Assembly (NCBI RefSeq): GCF_036039175.1
Contig: NZ_JAYXKP010000002.1
Span: 124,001-188,000, forward strand
DNA: 64,000 bases
Reading direction: 5' to 3'
Source of the DNA: Marinilactibacillus sp036039175
Lineage (GTDB): Bacteria > Bacillota > Bacilli > Lactobacillales > Carnobacteriaceae_A
The first letter of the stretch is position 1. Every line of letters begins with the position of its first letter. The notes beneath the pieces are model-generated. The model was given only the letters and a program-made list of their open reading frames with translations. It made no database searches and was not told the DNA's origin. A program made the translations under genes and the position numbers. Positions 7,274-16,170 of this stretch are shown here, piece by piece.

Positions 7274-8734
7274 TTATTTCTGGTAAACAACCTTTGGTTT
7301 TCTAGCGGCAAGCACTTCGTCTAATCTTCTGACAGCTTTTGTAGTAGGCGCTTCGTGAAGTAATTCTGGCTGTTCTTCAACTTCTTTTGCAATGGCAATC
7401 ATCGCATCTGCAAACTCATCTAATGTTTCTTTCGCTTCTGTGTCCGTCGGTTCAATCATAATGCACTCTTCAACGATTAGCGGGAAATAAACAGTGGGTG
7501 CATAAAAGCCATAATCCAATAATCTTTTAGCAATATCTAGTGTTCTAACACCTTGTTTCTTCTGGCGTAAACCACTCAAGACAAATTCATGCTTGCAGTG
7601 CTGCTTGAACGGTGTATCATAGTGATTTGCAAGTCTGGCTTTCAAATAGTTCGCATGAAGCACAGCATCTTCTGACACCTTCTGAAGGCCTTGTGCACCC
7701 ATAGAACGGATATAAGCATAAGCTCTCACATTCACTCCAAAGTTACCGAAGTAGCCTTTTACTCGACCGATGGAATCTGGGTAATTCGAGTTTAAACTAT
7801 ATTGATCCGCTTGTTTTTCAATTCTAGGATTTGGTAAAAATGGTGCAAGAGCTGCTTTAACGCCGATTGGTCCTGATCCTGGTCCACCGCCACCATGAGG
7901 TGTACTGAAGGATTTATGCAAATTCAAGTGAACGACATCAAAGCCCATTTCTCCAGGAGTTGATTTTCCAAGTATCGCATTTGCGTTAGCTCCATCGTAA
8001 TAAAGCAGCCCACCTGCCTCATGTACGATTTTTGCGATTTCGACAATGTCCACTTCAAATAAACCCAGCGTGTTAGGATTGGTTAACATTAATCCGGCTG
8101 TATCCGGTCCTAGTGCCGACTTGAGCGCTTCAACACCTACTGTCCCTTTTTCACTGGACTTGATTTCCACTACATCATAGCCGGCTACTGCAGCACTTGC
8201 CGGATTGGTGCCATGTGCTGAATCTGGAACAAGGATCTTTCTTCTTTGATCGCCTTCTCCTTTGGACTGGTGATAGGCTTTAAAAACTAATAAACCTGCC
8301 CATTCTCCTTGAGCTCCGGCTGCTGGTTGAAGACAGATTTCATCCATCCCTGTGACTTGCTTTAAATCTTCTTGCAATTCATACATTAACTGAAGAGCCC
8401 CTTGAGTTGTAGCAGGATCTTGTAAAGGATGAATAGCCGTAAACCCTTCGTAACGGGCTACATCTTCATTGATTTTCGGATTATATTTCATTGTACAAGA
8501 ACCTAGTGGATAGAAGCCCGTTTCAATTCCAAAGTTTTTATTGGCCAACGCAGTGTAGTGGCGCATCAATTGTAGTTCAGAAACTTCTGGTAGTTCAGCT
8601 GCCTCTTTTCTAGTTAAATGCTTTGGTAACTGTTCTGATAAGTCAAAAGATTCTACATCATTTTCTGGTAAACTGTAAGCTCTACGTCCTGGTTTAGACT
8701 GTTCGAAAATCAATTTTGTCTGTGCTTCTATCAT
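7274..8734 (-). CDS. gcvPB: glycine dehydrogenase (decarboxylating) subunit 2, P-protein
   Basis: The PLP-binding half of the two-subunit glycine decarboxylase, 486 residues. The PLP lysine is Lys274 in HLNLHKSFSTPHGGGGPG, and the glycine-rich loop that follows is characteristic. Together with GcvPA it decarboxylates glycine and passes the aminomethyl group to lipoyl-GcvH. The start follows the gcvPA stop directly, with the GGAGG site lying inside the end of gcvPA, implying coupled translation in equal amounts. Length is normal for the family. Last of the four gcv genes. Confidence 0.97.
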   Translation of the reverse strand: MIEAQTKLIFEQSKPGRRAYSLPENDVESFDLSEQLPKHLTRKEAAELPEVSELQLMRHYTALANKNFGIETGFYPLGSCTMKYNPKINEDVARYEGFTAIHPLQDPATTQGALQLMYELQEDLKQVTGMDEICLQPAAGAQGEWAGLLVFKAYHQSKGEGDQRRKILVPDSAHGTNPASAAVAGYDVVEIKSSEKGTVGVEALKSALGPDTAGLMLTNPNTLGLFEVDIVEIAKIVHEAGGLLYYDGANANAILGKSTPGEMGFDVVHLNLHKSFSTPHGGGGPGSGPIGVKAALAPFLPNPRIEKQADQYSLNSNYPDSIGRVKGYFGNFGVNVRAYAYIRSMGAQGLQKVSEDAVLHANYLKARLANHYDTPFKQHCKHEFVLSGLRQKKQGVRTLDIAKRLLDYGFYAPTVYFPLIVEECIMIEPTDTEAKETLDEFADAMIAIAKEVEEQPELLHEAPTTKAVRRLDEVLAARKPKVVYQK

Positions 8735-10090
8735 TTATCTATTCACCTCCACTAACGCTTCTACAAATGCATCCATTTCTTTACGTGTTCTTTTTTCAGT
8801 TGCACAAACTAACATAGCTTGATCTTTGTTTAAATTTTCTGATACATCATATCCACCAATGAAGCCTTTTTCTAGTAAAGCTTCGTTTATTTCCGCGATT
8901 GGTTTAGAAAGTTCAATTGCAAATTCATTAAAGAAAGGAGAGTCATTTAATATCGTTATACCCGACTCCTTTAACTGTTGCGCAAGATAATGGGCTTTGT
9001 CAATATTTTGTTGAGCCATTTCCTGAACGCCTGCTTTACCCATTGCAGACATAAACACTGAACTTGCTAAGGCATTCAAAGCTTGGTTGGAGCTCATATT
9101 CGATGTCGCTTTCTCTCTTCTGATATGCTGTTCTCTTGTCTGTAGTGTCATTACAAAGCCCCGTTTGCCTTCGATATCAACTGTTTCTCCAACGATTCGG
9201 CTTGGAACTTTTCTCATATACTGACTCTTCACAGTGAAATACCCACAATGAGGTCCACCATAAGACATGGAAAGTCCAAGGGGTTGCATATCTCCCACAA
9301 CAATATCCGCACCTAATTTACCAGGAGCTTCCAGTTTAGCGAGTGCTAGTGGATTAGCCATAACGATCAGTAACGCTTTCGTTTCTTTAAGCATTTCCTT
9401 GATTTCTAAAAGATCTTCAACTGATCCGAAAAAGTTTGGATACTGTACAACGACCGCTGCAGTATCTTCGGTTAATGAGGCTTTCAATTTTTGAAGATCC
9501 GTGATATCTTTTTTCAGCCCTAGCTCTTCTACTTTGTATTCCATTCCATATGCATACGTATGAACAACTTCTTTTGCTTGTGGATGAATGGCACCAGATA
9601 AGAGAATCGTCTGCTTTTTGGTAACGGCTGTTGCCAGATTACAGGCTTCTCCTAAAGAGGTGAAGCCATCATAAAGACTGGAATTAGAAACGTCCATCCC
9701 AGTCAATTCACAAATCATAGTCTGGAATTCAAAAAGAGCCTGTAGCTCTCCTTGACTCGCTTCTGGTTGATAAGGTGTATAAGCCGTCATGAATTCTGAT
9801 TTCAATGTAACATGATTGACGACGCTTGGAATAAAATGATCATAAGTACCTGCACCTAAAAAGAACGGATAGTCAGCAGCCGTTTTGTTTTGTTGCGCTA
9901 ATGCTTTCATATGTTTCGTTAATTCATATTCACTTAAAGGCTCTGGAAGATCAATCGCCTTTTCTTTTGTTGCTCGAGTAGACATTGGAATGTCTGAAAA
10001 CAAGTCGTTGATACTCTCTACGCCGATTACAGCTAACATATCCTCTTGATCTTTTTGAGTTGTCGGTAAATATCGATGTTGCTTTGTCAT
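8735..10090 (-). CDS. gcvPA: glycine dehydrogenase (decarboxylating) subunit 1, P-protein
   Basis: The non-PLP half of the split P-protein, 451 residues, with typical blocks such as RYLPTTQKDQEDML at the N-terminus, FLGAGTYDHFIPSVV near residue 80 and RREKATSNMSSNQALNAL near residue 325. It forms the P-protein heterotetramer with GcvPB, encoded immediately downstream. The ATG is preceded by AAAGGAGTGAGTCATC. It is separated from gcvH by 115 bases of structured spacer, whereas the other junctions in the operon are tight. Confidence 0.97.
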   Translation of the reverse strand: MTKQHRYLPTTQKDQEDMLAVIGVESINDLFSDIPMSTRATKEKAIDLPEPLSEYELTKHMKALAQQNKTAADYPFFLGAGTYDHFIPSVVNHVTLKSEFMTAYTPYQPEASQGELQALFEFQTMICELTGMDVSNSSLYDGFTSLGEACNLATAVTKKQTILLSGAIHPQAKEVVHTYAYGMEYKVEELGLKKDITDLQKLKASLTEDTAAVVVQYPNFFGSVEDLLEIKEMLKETKALLIVMANPLALAKLEAPGKLGADIVVGDMQPLGLSMSYGGPHCGYFTVKSQYMRKVPSRIVGETVDIEGKRGFVMTLQTREQHIRREKATSNMSSNQALNALASSVFMSAMGKAGVQEMAQQNIDKAHYLAQQLKESGITILNDSPFFNEFAIELSKPIAEINEALLEKGFIGGYDVSENLNKDQAMLVCATEKRTRKEMDAFVEALVEVNR

Positions 10091-10205
10091 GATGACTCAC
10101 TCCTTTTAGATAACATTTAAGCTAGAATAAACAGAAAAGAGAAGCCCCCTCATCTTTCAATGAGAAATCTCCTCCATGGTTTCTCTGCTATTCAAATAGA
10201 ATCTT
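10091..10205 (-). other. structured intercistronic spacer between gcvH and gcvPA
   Basis: On the - strand the spacer offers several overlapping stems: GAGAAA with TTTCTC around CCATGG; CTCAT with ATGAG; and a terminator-like GAG-GGGG-CTTCTC element followed by a T-rich run. The stems share bases and so are mutually exclusive. Two very short frames begin here (six codons, then about fifteen), each near a purine-rich tract. This may be an mRNA processing or attenuation site; it does not match a glycine aptamer by eye. Function unproven. Confidence 0.4.
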
Positions 10206-10592
10206 TTACAGTTCGCTAACGTACTGGTCGTAAGTTTTAGCATCCATCCAGTCACTTGTATTCAATTTATCAGATACTTGCACTTCAACAATCCAACCTT
10301 CACCGTAGGGAGAATCATTTAGTTTTTCAGGTTCATCTTCTAGTTCGTCATTAACTTTTGTAATAGTGCCTTGAACGGGTGCATAAATTTCTGAAGAAGA
10401 TTTCACTGATTCTACTGTCGAGAAAGCTGCTTCACTTTCCATTTGGTCATTCAATACCGGCAATTCTACAAAAACAACATCACCCAACTGCTCTACAGCG
10501 TAATCCGAAATACCAATTCTAACGTAATCTTCTCCAACAACTTCAATCCATTCGTGCTCTTTTGTGAAATATAATCCTTCTTTAGCTGCCAT
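10206..10592 (-). CDS. gcvH: glycine cleavage system H protein (lipoyl carrier)
   Basis: A 128-residue lipoyl-domain protein with normal family length. The lipoylated lysine is Lys64 in TVESVKSSSEIYAPV. It shuttles the aminomethyl group from the P-protein to GcvT and is reoxidised by dihydrolipoamide dehydrogenase; no lpd gene occurs in this window, so the L-protein must come from elsewhere (for example pyruvate dehydrogenase). Its start lies 3 bases after the gcvT stop, indicating tight operon coupling. It needs a lipoate attachment pathway, none of which is encoded here. Confidence 0.97.
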   Translation of the reverse strand: MAAKEGLYFTKEHEWIEVVGEDYVRIGISDYAVEQLGDVVFVELPVLNDQMESEAAFSTVESVKSSSEIYAPVQGTITKVNDELEDEPEKLNDSPYGEGWIVEVQVSDKLNTSDWMDAKTYDQYVSEL

Positions 10593-10595
10593 TTT

Positions 10596-11738
10596 TTATT
10601 GTCCACCTTCGTTTGAATTTTGAAGTTCTTTTAACCAGTCTTTTTTTGTCAATTTTGCAGGGATCTGTTTCTTTCTAACTTGTATCCATACCGTTTCCCC
10701 AATTTGAGCTTCTTCTTTATTGATCAGCATCATTCCTAAACTTTTGCCCAAAGAAGGAGACTGCGTTCCGGAAGTCACAATACCAATTTCTTCTTGATCG
10801 CTATTCAATACGGGATAGCCATGTCTAGCGATTCCTTTATCCTGTAGTTCAAACCCACGAGAGATTCGCTTAAGTCCTTTTTCCTTTTGTTCTTTTAAAG
10901 CCGTCTGTCCAATAAAAGCAGTCACTTTGTCTAATTTAACTGCAAAACCGACGCCTCCTTCTAAGGGAGAAATCTCTTCAGAAAGCTCTTGTCCATATAA
11001 AGCCATTCCAGCCTCTAATCTCAAAGTGTCTCTAGCACCTAATCCACATTCTTTTAACCCATGAATAAATCCAGCTCTGAGCAATTTGTTCCATAGTTCT
11101 TGTGTATCATTTTTTTGCATATATAATTCAAAGCCGTCTTCTCCTGTATAACCAGTGCGTGCAACAATCACTTCTTTAACATTACCGAAATTTTCAGAAG
11201 GTAAAAAGTGGTAAGCTTTCAAATCGGCTAATGTCGTTTGCGTCATCGATTTAAGAATTCGTTCAGCCTTCGGTCCTTGGAGTGCAATCAAACCGTATGA
11301 GTCAGAGACGTTAACGACTTCAATCCCTTCATCCAGATGCTGATTCATCCAAGAATAGATTTTTTCTGTGTTACTAGCGTTTGGTGTTACCAGATAATGA
11401 CTATCTGAAAATTTGAATAATAACAAGTCATCTAATGTACCGCCTTGCTCGTTTGTCATCGTATTATATTGAGCTTGATGAGTAGCCATTTTTGAAACAT
11501 CATTTGTAACGAGTTTATTTAACCACTCTGTTGCCTGTGTACCCTTAACCATAATTTCTCCCATATGAGAGACATCAAAAATCCCAGCATACTCCCTTAC
11601 TGCTGCATGCTCTTCGGCAATTTTTGTAAACTGGATAGGTAGTGCCCATCCACCAAAATCAGTCAGCTTAAGATTTTTTTCTTCATAGTAATCGTATAAA
11701 GGCGTATGTAGCAATTCTTGAATCTTTGTTTCTGACAT
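10596..11738 (-). CDS. gcvT: glycine cleavage system aminomethyltransferase (T protein)
   Basis: A 380-residue folate-dependent aminomethyltransferase that releases ammonia and makes 5,10-methylenetetrahydrofolate from aminomethyl-GcvH. Typical blocks are visible: TPLYDYYEE at the N-terminus, GIFDVSHMGEI near residue 53, RTGYTGEDGFE near residue 193 and GLGARDTLRLEAGMALYG near residue 235. The ATG is preceded by GGAGGG. It is first in the operon gcvT-gcvH-gcvPA-gcvPB. The 5' region contains no recognisable glycine riboswitch, which commonly controls this operon in Firmicutes. Confidence 0.97.
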   Translation of the reverse strand: MSETKIQELLHTPLYDYYEEKNLKLTDFGGWALPIQFTKIAEEHAAVREYAGIFDVSHMGEIMVKGTQATEWLNKLVTNDVSKMATHQAQYNTMTNEQGGTLDDLLLFKFSDSHYLVTPNASNTEKIYSWMNQHLDEGIEVVNVSDSYGLIALQGPKAERILKSMTQTTLADLKAYHFLPSENFGNVKEVIVARTGYTGEDGFELYMQKNDTQELWNKLLRAGFIHGLKECGLGARDTLRLEAGMALYGQELSEEISPLEGGVGFAVKLDKVTAFIGQTALKEQKEKGLKRISRGFELQDKGIARHGYPVLNSDQEEIGIVTSGTQSPSLGKSLGMMLINKEEAQIGETVWIQVRKKQIPAKLTKKDWLKELQNSNEGGQ

Positions 11739-12030
11739 TTAATCCCTCCGTTAACCTCGTATAAATATAATTGGGTCTTCATTCAGTATTTAATGACTAT
11801 TTTCGGCTGAGCGAATTTCTGTTTATTCTTTTCATTTTCTATGTTTTATTCTAACATGATTTCATTCGTACTGAAATAGATAAAACAATAATATTCCAGT
11901 TAGAATACGCTTACTTATATAAATAAACGAACGATAATTTTAATATGGATGTTTTCGTTCGAAATTTATGTTCGTTTCATCAAATAGATCATCTTGATTT
12001 ATTTGATGAAACGCATCTGAACAACTTACT
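11739..12030. other. divergent gcvT / alcohol dehydrogenase control region
   Basis: No gene is seen here. For gcvT a possible -10 (TAGAAT on the - strand, near 11850-11855) lies beside a small TTTCA/TGAAA inverted repeat, with a poor -35. Towards the dehydrogenase there are two inverted repeats: CGAACGA (11928-11934) with TCGTTCG (11955-11961), and the 13-bp perfect repeat at 11973-12013, annotated separately. Confidence 0.5.
11973..12013. repeat. 13-bp perfect inverted repeat upstream of the alcohol dehydrogenase
   Basis: CGTTTCATCAAAT (11973-11985) and ATTTGATGAAACG (12001-12013) are perfectly complementary across a 15-base spacer. There is no T run on either side, so it is unlikely to be a terminator. 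It ends 17 bases before the -35 of the + strand promoter, a usual place for an activator or repressor operator. No matching transcription factor is encoded nearby. Confidence 0.6.
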
Positions 12031-12058
12031 TTGGAATCTTCCATTTACCTTTTATGAT
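12031..12058 (+). promoter_or_regulatory. promoter of the iron alcohol dehydrogenase gene
   Basis: TTGGAA (12031-12036) and TATGAT (12053-12058) are separated by 16 bases, about 40 bases before the start codon. TGGAATCTTCCA, which overlaps the -35, is itself a small palindrome. Confidence 0.6.
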
Positions 12059-12096
12059 ACAATAAGATTATTATATTATAAAGGAGCGCTATAAAC

Positions 12097-13290
12097 ATGC
12101 AAGAAGAAATAGCAAATTTCACACTACAAAATCCGACTAAAATTGTATTCGGAAAAGATCAGATTAAAAATCTATCTACTTTAATTCCCCAAGGTAAAAA
12201 AGTTTTAATTACCTATGGCGGCGGGAGTGTTCAGCGATTTGGAACATTGGACCGTGTTCGTGAAGCCATAAGTGGTTATGATTTTGGTGAATTTGGTGGG
12301 ATTGAAGCTAACCCAACTTTTGAAACGTGTATGCGCGCAGTTGAATTAATCAAAAAAGAACAGTATGACTTTGTTCTTGCAGTCGGTGGCGGTTCTGTTA
12401 TCGATGGTTCTAAATTTATTGTTGCAGCTGCAGAATTTGAAGGAGATCCAATCAATATCTTCGGCAAAGGCATCGGTACTGGAGAACCTATCAAATCGGC
12501 TCTTCCATTGGGTACAGTATTAACTTTACCTGCCACAGCTTCTGAAATGAATAGTGGTGCGGTTATCACTTTTAAAGAGAAAAAAGCTAAAGTTGGCTTC
12601 GGTAGTTTCCACGTCTTCCCAACCTTCTCCATCCTTGAACCAGAACTCACTTACACACTTCCTAAAAAACAATTAGCGAACGGTGTAACAGACTCTTTTG
12701 TACACATCATTGAACAATATCTGACTTATCCAGTTGGCGGCATGGTTCAAGATGGATTTGCAGAAAGCTTGATGAAAACTTTAATCAAAATCGGACCTGA
12801 TGTGATTAAAGAAGACTTACATGACTATACGATCAGAGCAAACTTTATGTGGACAGCTACCCTTGCTTTAAACGGCATACTAAGAAATGGTGTACCTGGC
12901 GACTGGTCTACTCATGCATTAGGTCATGAGTTAACAGTATTGAACCATACAGATCACGCTCAAACCCTTTCAGCAATCTTGCCTGCAGTGATGCTCGTTA
13001 GAAAAGAGCAGAAATTCGATAAATTAGTTCAGTATGCTGAAAATGTTTGGTCTATTACAGATGGTACTGATGAAGAGAAAGTCGATGCGGCTATTTTAAA
13101 AACTGTTGCTTTCTTGAAATCGATTGACATGCCTGTAACTTTGAAAGATATCAATGTATCTTCTTCTGATATTGACTTCTTGATTAATCAACTTGAAAAA
13201 CATGGCAACACGGCACTCTCTGAACGTGGAGATCAGACGCTAGAAGTCTCTAGAGCGATTTATGAAAAAGCATTGGAATTAGAATTTTAA
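12097..13290 (+). CDS. iron-containing alcohol dehydrogenase (butanol dehydrogenase / YqhD type)
   Basis: A group III (Fe/Zn) alcohol dehydrogenase of 397 residues, probably NADPH-linked and reducing aldehydes. The cofactor loop is VGGGSVIDGSKF near residue 97. Candidate metal ligands lie in the order Asp and His of DSFVHIIEQ (near 200), His of THALGHELT (near 270) and His of NHTDHAQTL (near 285), the arrangement of YqhD and the Bdh enzymes. Family members detoxify aldehydes or make butanol-type alcohols; the substrate cannot be told from sequence. AAGGAGCG lies 9 bases before the ATG. An unusual perfect inverted repeat upstream suggests dedicated regulation. It is followed after 27 bases by a lipoprotein gene. 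Confidence 0.93.
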   Translation: MQEEIANFTLQNPTKIVFGKDQIKNLSTLIPQGKKVLITYGGGSVQRFGTLDRVREAISGYDFGEFGGIEANPTFETCMRAVELIKKEQYDFVLAVGGGSVIDGSKFIVAAAEFEGDPINIFGKGIGTGEPIKSALPLGTVLTLPATASEMNSGAVITFKEKKAKVGFGSFHVFPTFSILEPELTYTLPKKQLANGVTDSFVHIIEQYLTYPVGGMVQDGFAESLMKTLIKIGPDVIKEDLHDYTIRANFMWTATLALNGILRNGVPGDWSTHALGHELTVLNHTDHAQTLSAILPAVMLVRKEQKFDKLVQYAENVWSITDGTDEEKVDAAILKTVAFLKSIDMPVTLKDINVSSSDIDFLINQLEKHGNTALSERGDQTLEVSRAIYEKALELEF

Positions 13291-13317
13291 CCGTTAATTT
13301 ATAAGGAGGTTACTTGA

Positions 13318-14445
13318 ATGAACCAGCCTATTACATTTAAAACAGCTGCAGTCCTTACTCTTTCTGGTTTCCTTCTTGCTGCTTGTAATACAACTCAAGA
13401 GCAAGAAGCAGTCGATCCAGACCCAACTGAAACGGTAACGGCTCCCGAGCTCGATGAGACAGAAACAGAAGAAACTACAGATGAGACCGCGACACTTTCA
13501 CAAAATATGTTGGACTGGCTTCCAATGAATGAAGATACTGCTTATACCTACTCGGGAACAGGTAGTGAATTTGCTGAATATCAGTCATACCCTCAGTTCA
13601 TTCATACAGATACCCTTCAATTGGTAGAAACAAATGCGAGTACGGAGACAGTTACACTCTACGAGTATACTGAAAATGAAGTCCGCGAAGTTCTCACAAG
13701 AGCACAAACGTATTTCAGAGATGACTTTGTGGATACTGGTCTAAGTACTAGTGAACAGGATCAGCTTGAAATTTTACTGCAAGCCCCTGTTGAAATCGGA
13801 AGAAGTTGGGATAGCCCTTCTGGTTCGGTATCCGAAATCACGGATGCCAATGTAGAAGTCGAGACACCTTCTGGTACGTATTCAGCACTAGAGATAACCC
13901 GAACGCTTGATGATCAGTCAGATAAACTATATTATGCTAAAGGTACTGGATTGATCCAAACCATAATTGATGTAGATGGCGAAGCGGAAATGGTTTCTTC
14001 ATTAAGTTCTATTCAAGAAGATGCGGTTGAAGAAATTCCCGTAACACTGTACGAGTTGAATGAAATGGCAACTGCTCTAACCACTACAGATGCTACAATG
14101 GAGCTTGGAACAAATGACCCAGCTAGACTTCAATTAACAGAACTGTTGAACGGAAGTACTGGAGATATGGCGATTCCTACTTTAACGGAAAATGTACAAA
14201 TCAATCATCTTTACCTTGGCAATGATCAGATTGCTCATGTTGATTTCTCTGAAGAGCTTATTAACGACATGAACGCCGGATCTGGTATTGAAGCATTACT
14301 GATTCAAAGTCTGGTAAATACGATTGGTGCACTTTATCAAGTTGATGAGGTTTTACTAACGATAGAAGATGAATCTTATGCTTCTGGACATATTGGTCTG
14401 GAAGAAGGACAAACGATGTCTGTTGATTTGTCTAACGTCGAATAA
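13318..14445 (+). CDS. GerMN-domain lipoprotein
   Basis: A 375-residue secreted lipoprotein. The signal peptide ends in the lipobox LLAAC (Cys near residue 22), followed by an acidic, Thr/Glu-rich linker to about residue 60. A middle domain of unknown type comes next, then a C-terminal GerMN domain from about residue 250 (VQINHLYLGNDQIAHVDFSE ... IEALLIQSLVNTI). GerMN domains occur in GerM and other wall-associated lipoproteins; the ligand is unknown. GGAGG lies 7 bases before the ATG. It sits 27 bases after the alcohol dehydrogenase and may be read with it, though no functional link is evident. A strong terminator follows. Confidence 0.85.
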   Translation: MNQPITFKTAAVLTLSGFLLAACNTTQEQEAVDPDPTETVTAPELDETETEETTDETATLSQNMLDWLPMNEDTAYTYSGTGSEFAEYQSYPQFIHTDTLQLVETNASTETVTLYEYTENEVREVLTRAQTYFRDDFVDTGLSTSEQDQLEILLQAPVEIGRSWDSPSGSVSEITDANVEVETPSGTYSALEITRTLDDQSDKLYYAKGTGLIQTIIDVDGEAEMVSSLSSIQEDAVEEIPVTLYELNEMATALTTTDATMELGTNDPARLQLTELLNGSTGDMAIPTLTENVQINHLYLGNDQIAHVDFSEELINDMNAGSGIEALLIQSLVNTIGALYQVDEVLLTIEDESYASGHIGLEEGQTMSVDLSNVE

Positions 14446-14456
14446 AAAATGATTCA

Positions 14457-14496
14457 AAAAAGGAGTTGCCTCATATATACGAGGCAACTCCTTTTT
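14457..14496 (+). terminator. strong terminator after the GerMN lipoprotein
   Basis: A 16-bp perfect stem, AAAAAGGAGTTGCCTC (14457-14472) with GAGGCAACTCCTTTTT (14481-14496), and an 8-base loop. Confidence 0.9.
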
Positions 14497-14540
14497 GGGT
14501 TAAGTGATGGATTATTCTCTAAGTCAATCCTTACTATGTA

Positions 14541-14576
14541 AAAGACTGAATAGACTCTTACCTCTATCCAGTCTTT
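14541..14576 (-). terminator. terminator after pepV
   Basis: On the - strand AAAGACTGGATAG pairs with CTATTCAGTCTTT (one G-U pair) across about 10 bases; a short T tract follows. It lies 10 bases past the pepV stop. Confidence 0.65.
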
Positions 14577-14584
14577 TAATTGTT

Positions 14585-15994
14585 TTATTTAACTAATTCA
14601 TAAATAGCTTCTGCGTAAATCGCCATTGCGTTCATCAAATCATCCACAGCCATAAATTCGTTGGCTTGATGCATCGTATCAATACTGTTAGGGAACATTG
14701 CACCGTAAGCTACGCCACGTTTCATCAAACGTCCATATGTTCCGCCACCAATTACTTGTTCACTTGGTTCAAATCCTGTTTGACGTTCGTAAACATCAAG
14801 TAACGTTTGAACTAGTGGATCATTTCCTGGCACATAATGTGGAACTTTTCCTTCTGGTAAGTTTACTTCAACTGCATATTGAGATACTTTATCTTTGATT
14901 TGTTTACCGATGATCTCTTCGCTTGTTCCTTGAGGATAACGCATATTGACTGTCATTTGACCGCCTTTATCTGCGTTGAATTTGAATACTCCAGTGTTTG
15001 AAGTCAGTTCACCCATTACTTCGTCAGTATGAGCTACGCCCAATTTACTACCTGATGGATCATCATGAAGGTAAAGCGCTGCTACTTGAATAAAGTCTTT
15101 AGCGTCTCCTCCAAAGTTGAATTCAGATAAGAAACGAGCGAGATGCGTGCCGGCATTGATTCCTTTAGCAGGCGTACTTCCGTGTGCAGCTTTTCCTACA
15201 ACGGTAACCGTTACAAGATTTCCATCAACGGAAAGGTCTCCGGTTACAGGCTGACCAGATAGATAATCTTGGAATCCATTCTCAAGTTCAGAAGGATTTT
15301 CTGATTCAATGACTGCAACTGCATCTTGAGGGACCATGTTCGCACGAAGTCCTGATTCGAATTCAACCAATTTGTGTGTTCCACCAGTAGCATTTCCTTT
15401 GAATGAAAGTTCAGCTGATACATTCCCTTTTTCCCCATTGATGATCGGGAACATTGCATCTGGAGAAAATCCGAAGTCGGGCTCTGGTTGAGTCTCAAGA
15501 TAATGCTTGATGCCTTTCCATTCGCTTTCTTCGTCAGTACCCAAAATGAAACGGATTTTTTTCGATACAGGTAGGCCAAGATCCTTGATCATCTTGATAG
15601 CATAGTAAGCTGCCATACCCGGTCCTTTATCATCACTTGATCCACGTGCATAAAGTCTGCCGTCTTTGATAACTGGTTCAAAAGGATCTGTTTCCCATCC
15701 AGTACCAGTTGGAACAACATCTACGTGTGCAAGCACACCCATGATTTCGTCTCCATCACCGTACTCGATATGTCCAGCCCAGTTGTCGAAATTCTCAGCT
15801 TTGAACCCATCTCTTTCACCAATAGCTAAAAAAGCTTCAAGAGCTTCTTTAGGACCTGGTCCTACTGGTGCTTCAGCTGTTGCTTTTGAATCGTCACGAA
15901 CACTATCGATTTTAAGAATCGTGAAAAGATCCTCTAGAAAATCATCTTTGCGTTTCGCTGCTTCTGCTTTCCAATCAATTGACTGATTTGTCAT
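14585..15994 (-). CDS. pepV: dipeptidase PepV (M20 family)
   Basis: A cytoplasmic zinc dipeptidase of 469 residues, the lactic-acid-bacterial PepV type, which cleaves a broad range of dipeptides and some carnosine-like substrates. M20 motifs are in place: AHVDVVPTGTGW near residue 85, YARGSSDDKGP near 115, and GTDEESEWKG near 150 with the catalytic and bridging acids. AAHGSTPAKG and GGGTYGRLMKRG lie further on. The start is set at the ATG at 15994, preceded by AGGAGG; the frame extends 19 codons further upstream but across that ribosome site. The gene is monocistronic, with its own terminator. Confidence 0.95.
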   Translation of the reverse strand: MTNQSIDWKAEAAKRKDDFLEDLFTILKIDSVRDDSKATAEAPVGPGPKEALEAFLAIGERDGFKAENFDNWAGHIEYGDGDEIMGVLAHVDVVPTGTGWETDPFEPVIKDGRLYARGSSDDKGPGMAAYYAIKMIKDLGLPVSKKIRFILGTDEESEWKGIKHYLETQPEPDFGFSPDAMFPIINGEKGNVSAELSFKGNATGGTHKLVEFESGLRANMVPQDAVAVIESENPSELENGFQDYLSGQPVTGDLSVDGNLVTVTVVGKAAHGSTPAKGINAGTHLARFLSEFNFGGDAKDFIQVAALYLHDDPSGSKLGVAHTDEVMGELTSNTGVFKFNADKGGQMTVNMRYPQGTSEEIIGKQIKDKVSQYAVEVNLPEGKVPHYVPGNDPLVQTLLDVYERQTGFEPSEQVIGGGTYGRLMKRGVAYGAMFPNSIDTMHQANEFMAVDDLMNAMAIYAEAIYELVK

Positions 15995-16170
15995 ACTACC
16001 TTTTCCTCCTAATGAACTATCTTCTTTGCGAATAAATGAGGTCTTTCTCACTTCTCGCTTCTACTTACTATTTTAGCACTTTTTAGATTGAATACCAATT
16101 CTCCCACAAGTAAAATCCATGCATAATTTTATTTCAAAGCGTAAAATGAGCATATAAAGGAGGGTTTTCT

